Below, one piece after another: positions 10,994 to 17,867 of a DNA stretch of 64,000 nt. The position numbers and the translations under genes are program-made. The stretch's first letter is position 1. Each line of letters starts with the position of its first letter. Below the pieces are notes generated by a model. That model was not told the DNA's origin. It saw nothing but the letters and a program-made list of their open reading frames with translations, and ran no database searches. Origin of the DNA: Thermoleophilia bacterium (GTDB taxonomy: Bacteria > Actinomycetota > Thermoleophilia > Gaiellales > Gaiellaceae); NCBI GenBank assembly GCA_025929895.1, contig JAICPI010000006.1:1-64000 (forward strand). Reading direction: 5' to 3'.

Positions 10994-11943
10994 CCCTTGA
11001 CCGCGCCGCCGGTGAGGCCGGAGACGATGAACTTCTGGAGGAAGAGGAACAGGATCACCACGGGCGGCGCCGCCAGCAGCACGCCGGCCGAGAACGTGCC
11101 CCAGTTCTCCGAGTACTTCTGGTCGATGAATCCCCAGAGGCCGCGCGCGAGCGTGAACTTGTCCTGCTCTTGGAGCAGGACGCTCGCGATCACGAACTCG
11201 TTGACCACCCCGATGAACGAGAAGAGCCCGATCACGGCGAGCACCGGCGCGGCGAGCGGGAGGATCACGCCCCAGAAGACCTGCGCAGGCGTGGCGCCGT
11301 CGACGCGCGCCGACTCGTCGAGCTCCGCCGGGATCGTGTCGAAGAACCCCTTCATCAGCCAGACGTTCACGCCCATCACGCCGCCGAGGTAGACGAGGAT
11401 CAGCCCCGTCAGGGTGTTCAGCCCGATGAACCCGAAGACGGCCCCGGTGTGCAGGACGATCAGGTAGATCGCGACCACGAGGAGGAGCTGCGGGAACATC
11501 TGGATCAGGAGCAGCGCGAGCAGGCCCAGCCGGCGCCCCTTGAAGCGGAAGCGGCTGAAGGCGTACGCGGCGAGCGCTCCCAGCAGCACCGTCAGCACCG
11601 CAGTGCAGGCGGCGATGATCATCGTGTTCGCGTACCAGCGCAGGTACGGGACCTCGGTCGGCGGATCGCCGGGCCTGCCCGGGACCTCGCCCTCGACGAG
11701 GTAGCGGAAGTTGTCGAGCGTAACGCGCTCGGGAACGAGCGTGGCGGAACCGAGCGTCTGGTTCGCGTTGAACGCGGCCGACGTCACGTACGCGATCGGG
11801 AAGAGCGCCCACAGGATCACGAGGATCGCGAGAACGTGGCGCCACCACGTGCCGCCGAGGACGCGCGGGCGCCGGCGTGCGCGACGCGTTCGCGTGCCGA
11901 GTCCGACGGCAGCCGAGGTCTCGAGGTGCTCGGCGGTGCTCAC
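10990..11943 (-). CDS. Maltose-type ABC transporter permease (MalG-like)
   Basis: A 317-residue inner-membrane permease of the CUT1 family. An Arg-rich cytoplasmic N-terminus (to about 35) precedes six predicted membrane segments; the first is VLAILVILWALFPIAYV. The EAA coupling loop reads ESARVDGATPAQVFWGVILP and contacts the ATPase. Residues about 60-100 form an external loop before the second helix. The start overlaps the MalF-like stop by four bases and the gene's own end overlaps the next hydrolase start by four bases, so three genes are translationally chained. Confidence 0.92.
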   Translation of the reverse strand: MSTAEHLETSAAVGLGTRTRRARRRPRVLGGTWWRHVLAILVILWALFPIAYVTSAAFNANQTLGSATLVPERVTLDNFRYLVEGEVPGRPGDPPTEVPYLRWYANTMIIAACTAVLTVLLGALAAYAFSRFRFKGRRLGLLALLLIQMFPQLLLVVAIYLIVLHTGAVFGFIGLNTLTGLILVYLGGVMGVNVWLMKGFFDTIPAELDESARVDGATPAQVFWGVILPLAAPVLAVIGLFSFIGVVNEFVIASVLLQEQDKFTLARGLWGFIDQKYSENWGTFSAGVLLAAPPVVILFLFLQKFIVSGLTGGAVKG

Positions 11944-13553
11944 CGAATGTTCTCGAGCGCGTTCGTGCGCCAGAACGCGAGCGACGAGATCGTGGCGACG
12001 ATGAAGAAGATGATCAGCGCCACGCCGCTGGCGAGACCGTAGTCCTGCCCCTTGCCCGACGCGAACGCGAGCTTGTACGTGTAGGAGATCAGGATGTCGG
12101 TGTCACCCGCGGTCGTCTGGTCGCTCGACGCGGGCCCGCCGCCCGTGAGGAAGTAGATGTTCCCGAAGTTGTTGAAGTTGAAGGCGAACGACGCGATCAT
12201 CAGCGGCGCGACGACGATCAGGAGCAGCGGCAACGTGACCCTGCGGAAGACCTGCCAGGGCCCGCCGCCGTCGACCCGCGCCGCCTCCGTCAGCTCCGCA
12301 GGGATCGACTGGAGCGCGCCGAGCGAGATCAGGAAGAAGTAGGGGAACGTCAGCCACACGCTGACGAGGATCACGGAGACCTTCGCCCAGTTCGAGTCGA
12401 ACAGCCACGGGACGTCGAGGCCGGTGACGCGGTTGACGACGCCGAAGTCGTCGTTCAGGAGCCCCTGCCAGACGAGCAGCGAGAGGAAGCCCGGGATCGC
12501 GTAGGGCAGGACGAGCAGCGTCCGGTACGAGCGCTGGAGGCGCATCCCCGGCTTGTCGAGCGCGATCGCGAGCAGCAGCCCGAGGACGAAGGACAGGAGG
12601 ACGGCGAGGAACGCGAACGCAAACGTCCAGACGAACACGCGCAGGAACGGGTCGCGGACGAGCGGACTCTTCGCGATTCGCGAGAAGTTGCTGAAGCCGA
12701 TCGACGTCTTCCAGCCCGGCTCGAGCTCCTCGCCCGACGCCGCGGCGAACGAGCCTCGGTCGTTGTCCGTGAAGACCACGCCGTCGGAGATCCGGACGAA
12801 CCGGTCCCGCGCCGCGTCGTAGCGGAGGGTCGGCGCGAGCTCCGACGCGACACCGAGACCCTCGGGACGGATGGCCGCCGCCCCGTCCGTCGGCACGGTG
12901 TACGCCGTCAGCTCCCGGTCGATCGCGACCAGTCCCGGCCCGGTCACGAGCGTGTAGCCCTCCGCGCCGGCGACGCCGAGCTCGTCCACCTGCACCTTGT
13001 CGCGCTCGATCGGCGTCAGCGCCTCGCGCGTGCCGACGAAGGTGTCGCCGGTCGCCTCGTCGACCAGCAGGAGGACCAGGTTGCCGTCGGCATCCCGCGC
13101 CGGCGCCATCAGGTACGACTTCGCGTTCTCGAGCGGCGCGAGCGAGTTGAGCTGGATCCCCTCGACCGCCTCGTTCTTCGCGAGGATGTGGCCCGTCGAG
13201 TAGTTCGTGAACGCGACGTTGACCGTGTAGAAGATCGGGATCACCTGGAACGCGAGCATCAGCAGCGTCCCGGGCAGCAGGAACTTGAGGGGAAGCGCAC
13301 GGCGCACGAGGTACGCCGCGTCGAGCGCGAGCGTCGTGACCGCGAGAACCGCGAAGGCCGGCCACTTGCCCGCGTCGGCGAGCACGATCGCCGCCCACAC
13401 GGCGATCCCGTTCACGAGCGCGAGCAGGAGGATCTTCAGCGCCAGCCCGAGCGGGCCGGAGAAGACGGCGACCGCGCGCGAGGGGAGCGAGAGTGCGGTC
13501 TGCGCGAGCGTGTCTCGCGCAGGAGCCTCGGCTCGGACTGCGGTCGTGCTCAA
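11940..13553 (-). CDS. Maltose-type ABC transporter permease (MalF-like) with large external domain
   Basis: A 537-residue membrane protein. Several hydrophobic segments lie in the first 120 residues, then a long hydrophilic insertion (about 125-290) between membrane helices that corresponds in place to the periplasmic P2 loop of enterobacterial MalF, then six further membrane segments. The EAA loop is EAARVDGGGPWQVFRRVTLP. The length is close to that of MalF with P2 and well above the usual 290-300 residues of CUT1 permeases. The ATG is at 13551-13553. The gene follows the binding-protein gene after a 69-base spacer holding a strong hairpin. Confidence 0.92.
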   Translation of the reverse strand: MSTTAVRAEAPARDTLAQTALSLPSRAVAVFSGPLGLALKILLLALVNGIAVWAAIVLADAGKWPAFAVLAVTTLALDAAYLVRRALPLKFLLPGTLLMLAFQVIPIFYTVNVAFTNYSTGHILAKNEAVEGIQLNSLAPLENAKSYLMAPARDADGNLVLLLVDEATGDTFVGTREALTPIERDKVQVDELGVAGAEGYTLVTGPGLVAIDRELTAYTVPTDGAAAIRPEGLGVASELAPTLRYDAARDRFVRISDGVVFTDNDRGSFAAASGEELEPGWKTSIGFSNFSRIAKSPLVRDPFLRVFVWTFAFAFLAVLLSFVLGLLLAIALDKPGMRLQRSYRTLLVLPYAIPGFLSLLVWQGLLNDDFGVVNRVTGLDVPWLFDSNWAKVSVILVSVWLTFPYFFLISLGALQSIPAELTEAARVDGGGPWQVFRRVTLPLLLIVVAPLMIASFAFNFNNFGNIYFLTGGGPASSDQTTAGDTDILISYTYKLAFASGKGQDYGLASGVALIIFFIVATISSLAFWRTNALENIR

Positions 13554-13576
13554 TGGCGCTCCTCTTCGAGGTGCGA

Positions 13577-13606
13577 CGAGGGCGCCCGGCGGACCGGGCG
13601 CCCTCG
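13577..13606 (-). promoter_or_regulatory. Strong malE-malF intergenic hairpin
   Basis: A perfect 13-bp stem (13577-13589 with 13594-13606) and CGGA tetraloop lie between the binding-protein stop codon and the MalF start. No U-tract follows, and the downstream permease genes have no visible promoter of their own. It is best read as an mRNA-stabilising or partial-attenuation element that keeps binding-protein message in excess, as REP sequences do between malE and malF in E. coli; that function is inferred. Confidence 0.6.
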
Positions 13607-13622
13607 CAGCCGATCGACGGAA

Positions 13623-14867
13623 CTAGCCGATCTTCGTCCTGATGTTGCGAGCCGCCGTCTGGAACGTCGGCCGCGCGTTCGTGGCCGTGCCGTTCGTCGA
13701 CTTCAGCCACGCACCGCCGAGCTCCTCCCAGACGCTCGACATCTGCGGGATGTTCGGCATGGGAACGCCGCCCTGGCCCGCGCGGCCGAACTGCGCCAGC
13801 ACGGTGTCGCGGACCTGCTTGCCTGCGGTGAGGTTCGCGGGGAAGCGCCCGTTCGCCGCGGCGAGAGCCCGCTGCGACGACGCGGTCATGATGTAGCTCG
13901 CGACGAGGTCCTTCGCGAGCGTCCCGACGCCGTGCGTGTTCGCGTACCGGGTGACCATGAACCCCTGGACGCCGAGGAACGGCACCGAGCGGAACTTGAT
14001 CTTCGGCAGCTGCACGATCCGGAAGCGGAGACCGCTCTGCTTGAGCGTGTCCGCCTCCCACGGGCCGGTGATCCAGAACGCGGCCTGACCCTTGAGGAAC
14101 GCGTTCTTAGCCGTGTCGTAGTTCACCTTCGAGTTGATCAGCCCGAGCCGATCCCAGCGGTCGATCATCGACGCGTTCTTCAGGAACGTCGTGTTCGCGA
14201 CGCCGATGTTCCGCGGGTTCAGGTTGCCGGCCCGGTTCTTGCCGAACACGAACCCGCCGAGACCCGAGAAGAACGGGTACATGTGGTACGCGTCGCCGGC
14301 CGGTGCCTGGGGAACGGCGATCGCGAGGTTGTCGGGGTTGCGGTTCTTGAACGCCAACGCAGCCCGCTCGAGTGCAGCCCACGTCTTCGGAACAGCGGCG
14401 AGGCGCGTGTTCACGACGAGGCCGACGTTCTCGAGCGCGACAGGCGCCCCGTACAGCCGCTTCACCGTGCTCCCGTACGAGAACGCGTCGAGCGCGTACT
14501 TCGGGAACTGCTTCCGCGTCGCCGCGCTGGGCGAGAGCGGGAGCACCAGACCGTCAGCCGCGAGCTGGCCGGTCCAGTCGTGCGCGCCGATGATGACGTC
14601 GGGTGCCGTCGCCGGCTGCACGGTCTTGAGCTGGTCGCGGATGTCCCCGAAGCCCTTCTCGACGACCTCCACGGTCACTCCACGCCTGGCACCCCAGGCC
14701 TTGGCGATGCGGTCGATGTCCGCCCGCCGGTCCTTGTCCGTCCAGATGCGAAGCGTGCCGCCTGGCGCGGCACCGCTGCTGACCGCAGCCGACGCGGGCA
14801 GCGCCGCTGCGATCATCGCCAGCATCGCGACGACGATCAACGCGCCGAACGCGGTTCTCCTACTCAT
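13623..14867 (-). CDS. Maltodextrin ABC transporter substrate-binding protein (MalE-like)
   Basis: A 414-residue exported sugar-binding protein. The signal peptide is about 1-28 (hydrophobic core FGALIVVAMLAMIAAAL, cleavage near ASA); there is no lipobox cysteine at the expected place. The mature start GTLRIWTDKD is the MalE-type first strand, and FWITGPWE near the middle is the CUT1 binding-protein hallmark. The ATG at 14865-14867 is chosen over an upstream in-frame start because GGAGGAGG sits seven bases before it. This is the first gene of the operon, downstream of a promoter and a LacI-type operator. Confidence 0.93.
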   Translation of the reverse strand: MSRRTAFGALIVVAMLAMIAAALPASAAVSSGAAPGGTLRIWTDKDRRADIDRIAKAWGARRGVTVEVVEKGFGDIRDQLKTVQPATAPDVIIGAHDWTGQLAADGLVLPLSPSAATRKQFPKYALDAFSYGSTVKRLYGAPVALENVGLVVNTRLAAVPKTWAALERAALAFKNRNPDNLAIAVPQAPAGDAYHMYPFFSGLGGFVFGKNRAGNLNPRNIGVANTTFLKNASMIDRWDRLGLINSKVNYDTAKNAFLKGQAAFWITGPWEADTLKQSGLRFRIVQLPKIKFRSVPFLGVQGFMVTRYANTHGVGTLAKDLVASYIMTASSQRALAAANGRFPANLTAGKQVRDTVLAQFGRAGQGGVPMPNIPQMSSVWEELGGAWLKSTNGTATNARPTFQTAARNIRTKIG

Positions 14868-14910
14868 GAAAAGCCTCCTCCATCGGTCGAAATCCGACTG
14901 CTGCGCTCCG

Positions 14911-14926
14911 TGGAACAATGTTTCAA
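14911..14926 (-). promoter_or_regulatory. LacI-family operator in the malE leader
   Basis: On the minus strand this reads TTGAAACATTGTTCCA, an imperfect palindrome with one mismatch between half-sites TGAAACA and TGGAACA. It begins roughly 14 bases after the inferred start point of the operon promoter, so a bound repressor would block elongation or open complex formation. The half-site matches that of the palindrome upstream of the divergent regulator gene (15056-15071), which links both to the same protein. Confidence 0.65.
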
Positions 14927-14946
14927 GCCGCTGAGACAGCAGGGCG

Positions 14947-14976
14947 ACAGTACGACAGTCCGGCTGGGCGAGTCAA
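14947..14976 (-). promoter_or_regulatory. Sigma-70-type promoter of the alpha-glucan operon
   Basis: On the minus strand, TTGACT (14976-14971) and TACTGT (14952-14947) are separated by 18 bases. The -35 matches five of six consensus bases. Transcription would start near 14940, about 73 bases before the malE start codon, with the palindromic operator between. Confidence 0.5.
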
Positions 14977-15014
14977 GGTCTCCGAGACCTAACTTTTCCG
15001 GCCCGGTAGGCCCA

Positions 15015-15044
15015 TTTACAGGACGGTCTCCAGGGTCTTAGAAT
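15015..15044 (+). promoter_or_regulatory. Promoter of the LacI-family regulator
   Basis: TTTACA (15015-15020) and TAGAAT (15039-15044) are spaced 18 bases apart; the predicted start point is about 15051, five bases before the perfect palindrome at 15056-15071. The arrangement mirrors that of the divergent operon promoter. Confidence 0.5.
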
Positions 15045-15055
15045 CGCCGCGGCCC

Positions 15056-15071
15056 ATGAAACGCGTTTCAT
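15056..15071 (+). promoter_or_regulatory. Perfect palindromic operator of the LacI-family regulator
   Basis: ATGAAACGCGTTTCAT is a perfect 16-base palindrome with the central CG typical of LacI/GalR-family operators. It lies ten bases before the GTG start of the regulator gene and just downstream of its promoter, which predicts negative autoregulation. Confidence 0.75.
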
Positions 15072-15080
15072 CGGAGCAGC

Positions 15081-16079
15081 GTGGCCTCGCTGCGTGACGT
15101 CGCGCAGCGGGCCGGTGTCAGCCTCGCAACGGCGTCCCGGGTGACGACCGGAACCGACGGCGTCCGGCCCGAGACGCGCGCCCGAGTGGAGGAGGCGATG
15201 CGGGACCTGCTGTACGTCCCGCCGGGCCGCAAGCCCGAGACCGGGGCGATCGGGCTGCTCGTGCCCGAGCTGACCAACCCGATCTTCCCGTGCCTCGCGC
15301 AGGCGATGGAGGCGCGGGCGACGGAGGCGGGGCTCGCCACGATCCTCTGCAACACGACGGCCGCCGCCTACCGCGAGGCCGACTACGTGCACATGCTGCT
15401 CGACCGGCGCGTCGACGGGATGATCTTCATCTCCTGCGAGATGACCCACCTCGCCGGCGACCACGACCACTACGGCAAGCTCGTCGACGAGGGCGCGCGG
15501 CTCGTGTTCGTGAACGGCGCCATCGACGGCCTCGACGTCCCGAGCGTCTCGGTCGACGAGCGGCACGCGGGCGTCCTCTCGACGCGGCACCTGATCTCGC
15601 TCGGGCACGAGCGGATCGGCTTCGTCGCCGGCCCCGCCGACTACCTGCCGACCCGCGAGAAGGCTGCCGGGCGCGAGGAGGCGCTCCGCCAGGCCGGTCT
15701 CGAGCCCGACGGGCTCGTCGCCCACGGTGACTTCACGCTCGAGGGTGGGCGCCGCGCCGCGCGGAAGCTCCTGCAGCGCGACGACCGGCCGACCGGCCTG
15801 ATCTGCTCGAGCGACGTGATCGCGATCGGAGTCGTCCAGGAGGCGCGCGAGCTCGGCCTGCGCGTTCCCGAGGACGTCTCGGTCGTGGGCTTCGACGGGA
15901 TCGAAGCGGCGTCGTGGGTCTACCCGCCGCTCACGACCGTCGAGCAGCCGATCGACCAGATCGCGTCGACCGCGGTCGAGCTGCTCCAGACCGTGATCGC
16001 CGAGCCGAGGCGCTCCCTGCCGCGCGTGCTCTTCCAGCCCCGGCTCAGGCAAGGCGGGAGCACCGCCCCCGTCCGCTGA
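15081..16079 (+). CDS. LacI/GalR-family transcriptional regulator of the alpha-glucan operon
   Basis: A 332-residue regulator. The N-terminal lambda-repressor-like HTH covers about 3-25 (LRDVAQRAGVSLATASRVTT), the hinge follows, and the periplasmic-binding-protein-like effector domain runs from about 55 (AIGLLVPELTNPIF) to the end, with HERIGFVAG, FDGIEAASWVYPPLTTV typical of the family. The GTG start places the HTH at residue 3, the usual position. It is transcribed away from the sugar operon across a 213-base spacer with matching operators. The effector is probably a maltooligosaccharide, judged only from context. Confidence 0.92.
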   Translation: MASLRDVAQRAGVSLATASRVTTGTDGVRPETRARVEEAMRDLLYVPPGRKPETGAIGLLVPELTNPIFPCLAQAMEARATEAGLATILCNTTAAAYREADYVHMLLDRRVDGMIFISCEMTHLAGDHDHYGKLVDEGARLVFVNGAIDGLDVPSVSVDERHAGVLSTRHLISLGHERIGFVAGPADYLPTREKAAGREEALRQAGLEPDGLVAHGDFTLEGGRRAARKLLQRDDRPTGLICSSDVIAIGVVQEARELGLRVPEDVSVVGFDGIEAASWVYPPLTTVEQPIDQIASTAVELLQTVIAEPRRSLPRVLFQPRLRQGGSTAPVR

Positions 16080-16087
16080 CGACGTCC

Positions 16088-16116
16088 ATACCGACCGGTA
16101 TTATACCGAGCGGTAT
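16088..16116 (+). promoter_or_regulatory. Tandem palindromic operator overlapping a start codon
   Basis: Two near-identical 14-base palindromes, ATACCGACCGGTAT (16088-16101) and ATACCGAGCGGTAT (16103-16116), are separated by one base. The ATACCG-NN-CGGTAT form resembles TetR-family operators. The second copy contains the AT of the ATG start codon of the downstream ATPase gene. A weak promoter (CTGACG at 16076-16081, TATTAT at 16099-16104, spacing 17) would place the -10 box across the junction of the two sites and give an almost leaderless transcript. Confidence 0.7.
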
Positions 16117-17290
16117 GCGAAAGTCGGATCCAACCAACCCCTTCCGCTACGGCGCGCTCGCGTTCGACGAGACCTTCACCGATCGCGAGGGGGAGCTGAA
16201 GGAGCTGAAGGCCGACATCCGCAACGGCCAGGACGTCGTGATCTTCGCCCCCCGCCGCTACGGGAAGTCGTCGCTCGTCCTGAAGGCGACCCGGGACCTC
16301 GTGCGGGCCGGTGTCCTCGTCGCGCAGGTCGACCTGATGACGACTCCGACGAAGGAGAAGCTCGCCGAGAAGCTGGCGACGGAGATCCACCGGCGCATCG
16401 CGTCGCGGCTGTACCGGGCGCGCGAGGCGGCGCTCTCGGTCTTCCGCGGGCTGCGGATCACGCCGACGATCACGATCGACCCCAACGACGCGTCGGTCTC
16501 GTTCGGGTTCGAGCCGGGACGCGCGCCCGCGGACGTCGACGCGACGGTCGAGCGGCTGCTCGCGCTGCCCGGCGAGCTCGGCGCGGAGCGCGGCCGCATC
16601 GTCGCGCTCGTGCTCGACGAGTTCCAGGAGGTCGTGGAGATCGATCCCGACCTGCCGAAGCTGATGCGCGCCGTGTTCCAGGCGCAGCCCCAGGTGGCGC
16701 ACGTCTACCTCGGCTCGAAGCGCCACCTGATGCGCACGATCTTCAACGACGAGAACGAGCCCTTCTGGCGGAGCGCGAAGCAGTTCGAGCTCGGCGTGAT
16801 CGCGCCGGAGCTCTTCGCGCCCTTCATCGCGGAGCGGTTCCAGGCGACGGGAAAGCGCATCGACGAGGCGGCCGTCGCCGCGGTGCTCGAGCAGACCGTC
16901 GGCCACCCGTACGCGACGCAGGAGCTCTGCTACTTCACCTGGGAGGTGACGCCGCGCAACCAGACGGCCACGCCGCTGCACGTCGACGAGGGTCTCGCCG
17001 GCGTCCTGCGTTCCGAGCACGCACACTTCTCGCTGGTCTGGGAGGACGCCTCGGCGGCGCAGCGCCTCGTCCTCGCCGCGCTCGCAGCCGAGCCGGGCCG
17101 CCCCTACACCGAGGAGTACAGCCGCCGCCACCGCCTCCCCCCGGCAACGAACGTCCAGAAGGCGCTGACGGGCCTCGTCCGGCGCGAGCTCGTCGCGAAG
17201 ACGGGCGGCGGCGCCTACGAGATCGTGGAGCCGTTCCTCGGCGAGTGGGTCATCCGGACGGTCGATCCAGCGCGCGACGAAGCGCGTTGA
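16115..17290 (+). CDS. AAA/STAND-type ATPase with C-terminal winged helix (archaeal ATPase family)
   Basis: A 391-residue P-loop ATPase of the kind first described as archaeal ATPases (PF01637-like). Walker A is APRRYGKS at 45-52, with the RRYGKSSL signature of that family, and Walker B is LVLDEF at 165-170. The last 50 residues (PPATNVQKALTGLVRRELV) form a winged-helix-like end. No membrane segment is visible. No effector domain is fused, and no partner gene follows in the same direction. The ATG at 16115 is 35 bases after the LacI-family stop and sits inside the tandem operator. The 3' end overlaps the convergent HAD phosphatase gene by 41 bases. The cellular role is unknown. Confidence 0.82.
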   Translation: MRKSDPTNPFRYGALAFDETFTDREGELKELKADIRNGQDVVIFAPRRYGKSSLVLKATRDLVRAGVLVAQVDLMTTPTKEKLAEKLATEIHRRIASRLYRAREAALSVFRGLRITPTITIDPNDASVSFGFEPGRAPADVDATVERLLALPGELGAERGRIVALVLDEFQEVVEIDPDLPKLMRAVFQAQPQVAHVYLGSKRHLMRTIFNDENEPFWRSAKQFELGVIAPELFAPFIAERFQATGKRIDEAAVAAVLEQTVGHPYATQELCYFTWEVTPRNQTATPLHVDEGLAGVLRSEHAHFSLVWEDASAAQRLVLAALAAEPGRPYTEEYSRRHRLPPATNVQKALTGLVRRELVAKTGGGAYEIVEPFLGEWVIRTVDPARDEAR

Positions 17291-17867
17291 AGTCGGTGAA
17301 CGGCTCGTATGCGACGCCCTCCGCCTCGAGGTAGCGCGCGAGCCCGTCGCGCGCGAAGACGCGGTCGGCCGCGAGCGCGGCGCAGCGGTCCGAGTAGCCG
17401 TCGCCGACGTAGAGGATTCGGCCGTTGCGCGGAAGCCCGCCGCGCTTGCAGGCCTCGCCGCACTCCGGGCACTGGGCGTCGTCGCGCCAGACGGCGCGCC
17501 AGCCGTCCGGGCGCACGTCGAGCCCGTTCGCGTGCACCTCGAGCTCGACGCCCTCGCGCTCGAGCACCGGCTCGATCAGCTCGAGGAAGCCGCTCGACAG
17601 GATCACCGGCCGGTGCTCCCGAGCGAACTCGCGGAAGCCGGCCCGAACGGTGACGTGCTCGCGCACCCACGTGACGGCGTCCGCGAGCGGCAGCGTCAAG
17701 GTTCCCATCTCGACGGCGATCACCTCGTGCAGGGAGAGCCCCCGCCCGAGGGCGCCCTCGGTCTCGCGATAGATGCCACGATCGCCGAACTCCTCGATGA
17801 TCAGGTGGAGCCCGTCGACCTCCGTGACGGTCCCGTCCCAGTCGAGGACGACTGCGTGCTCAGAAAT
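17250..17867 (-). CDS. HAD-family phosphatase, MtnX-like (non-canonical start)
   Basis: A roughly 205-residue phosphatase of HAD subfamily IB. Motif I is LDWDGTVTEVDG (nucleophile aspartate at 17841-17843), motif II is ILSSGF and motif III/IV is YVGDGYSDRCAA; a Cys-rich insert CPECGEACKR matches the one in MtnX-like phosphatases, which act on enolase-phosphate intermediates in methionine salvage. The coding frame carrying motif I has no ATG, GTG, TTG or CTG between an upstream in-frame stop and the motif; the first GTG (17723) would delete the catalytic aspartate. The only plausible start is ATT at 17865-17867, which overlaps the homogentisate dioxygenase stop. Substrate is not certain. Confidence 0.8.
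   Translation of the reverse strand: MSEHAVVLDWDGTVTEVDGLHLIIEEFGDRGIYRETEGALGRGLSLHEVIAVEMGTLTLPLADAVTWVREHVTVRAGFREFAREHRPVILSSGFLELIEPVLEREGVELEVHANGLDVRPDGWRAVWRDDAQCPECGEACKRGGLPRNGRILYVGDGYSDRCAALAADRVFARDGLARYLEAEGVAYEPFTDFNALRRALDRPSG

Noticed and set aside
13623-14918. MalE-like start at 14918
   Set aside because: GGAGGAGG precedes the ATG at 14867 and the extra residues would disrupt the signal peptide; the upstream frame also overlaps the operator.
17250-17723. HAD phosphatase starting at the GTG codon at 17723
   Set aside because: It would lack motif I with the catalytic aspartate, which is encoded in frame just upstream.
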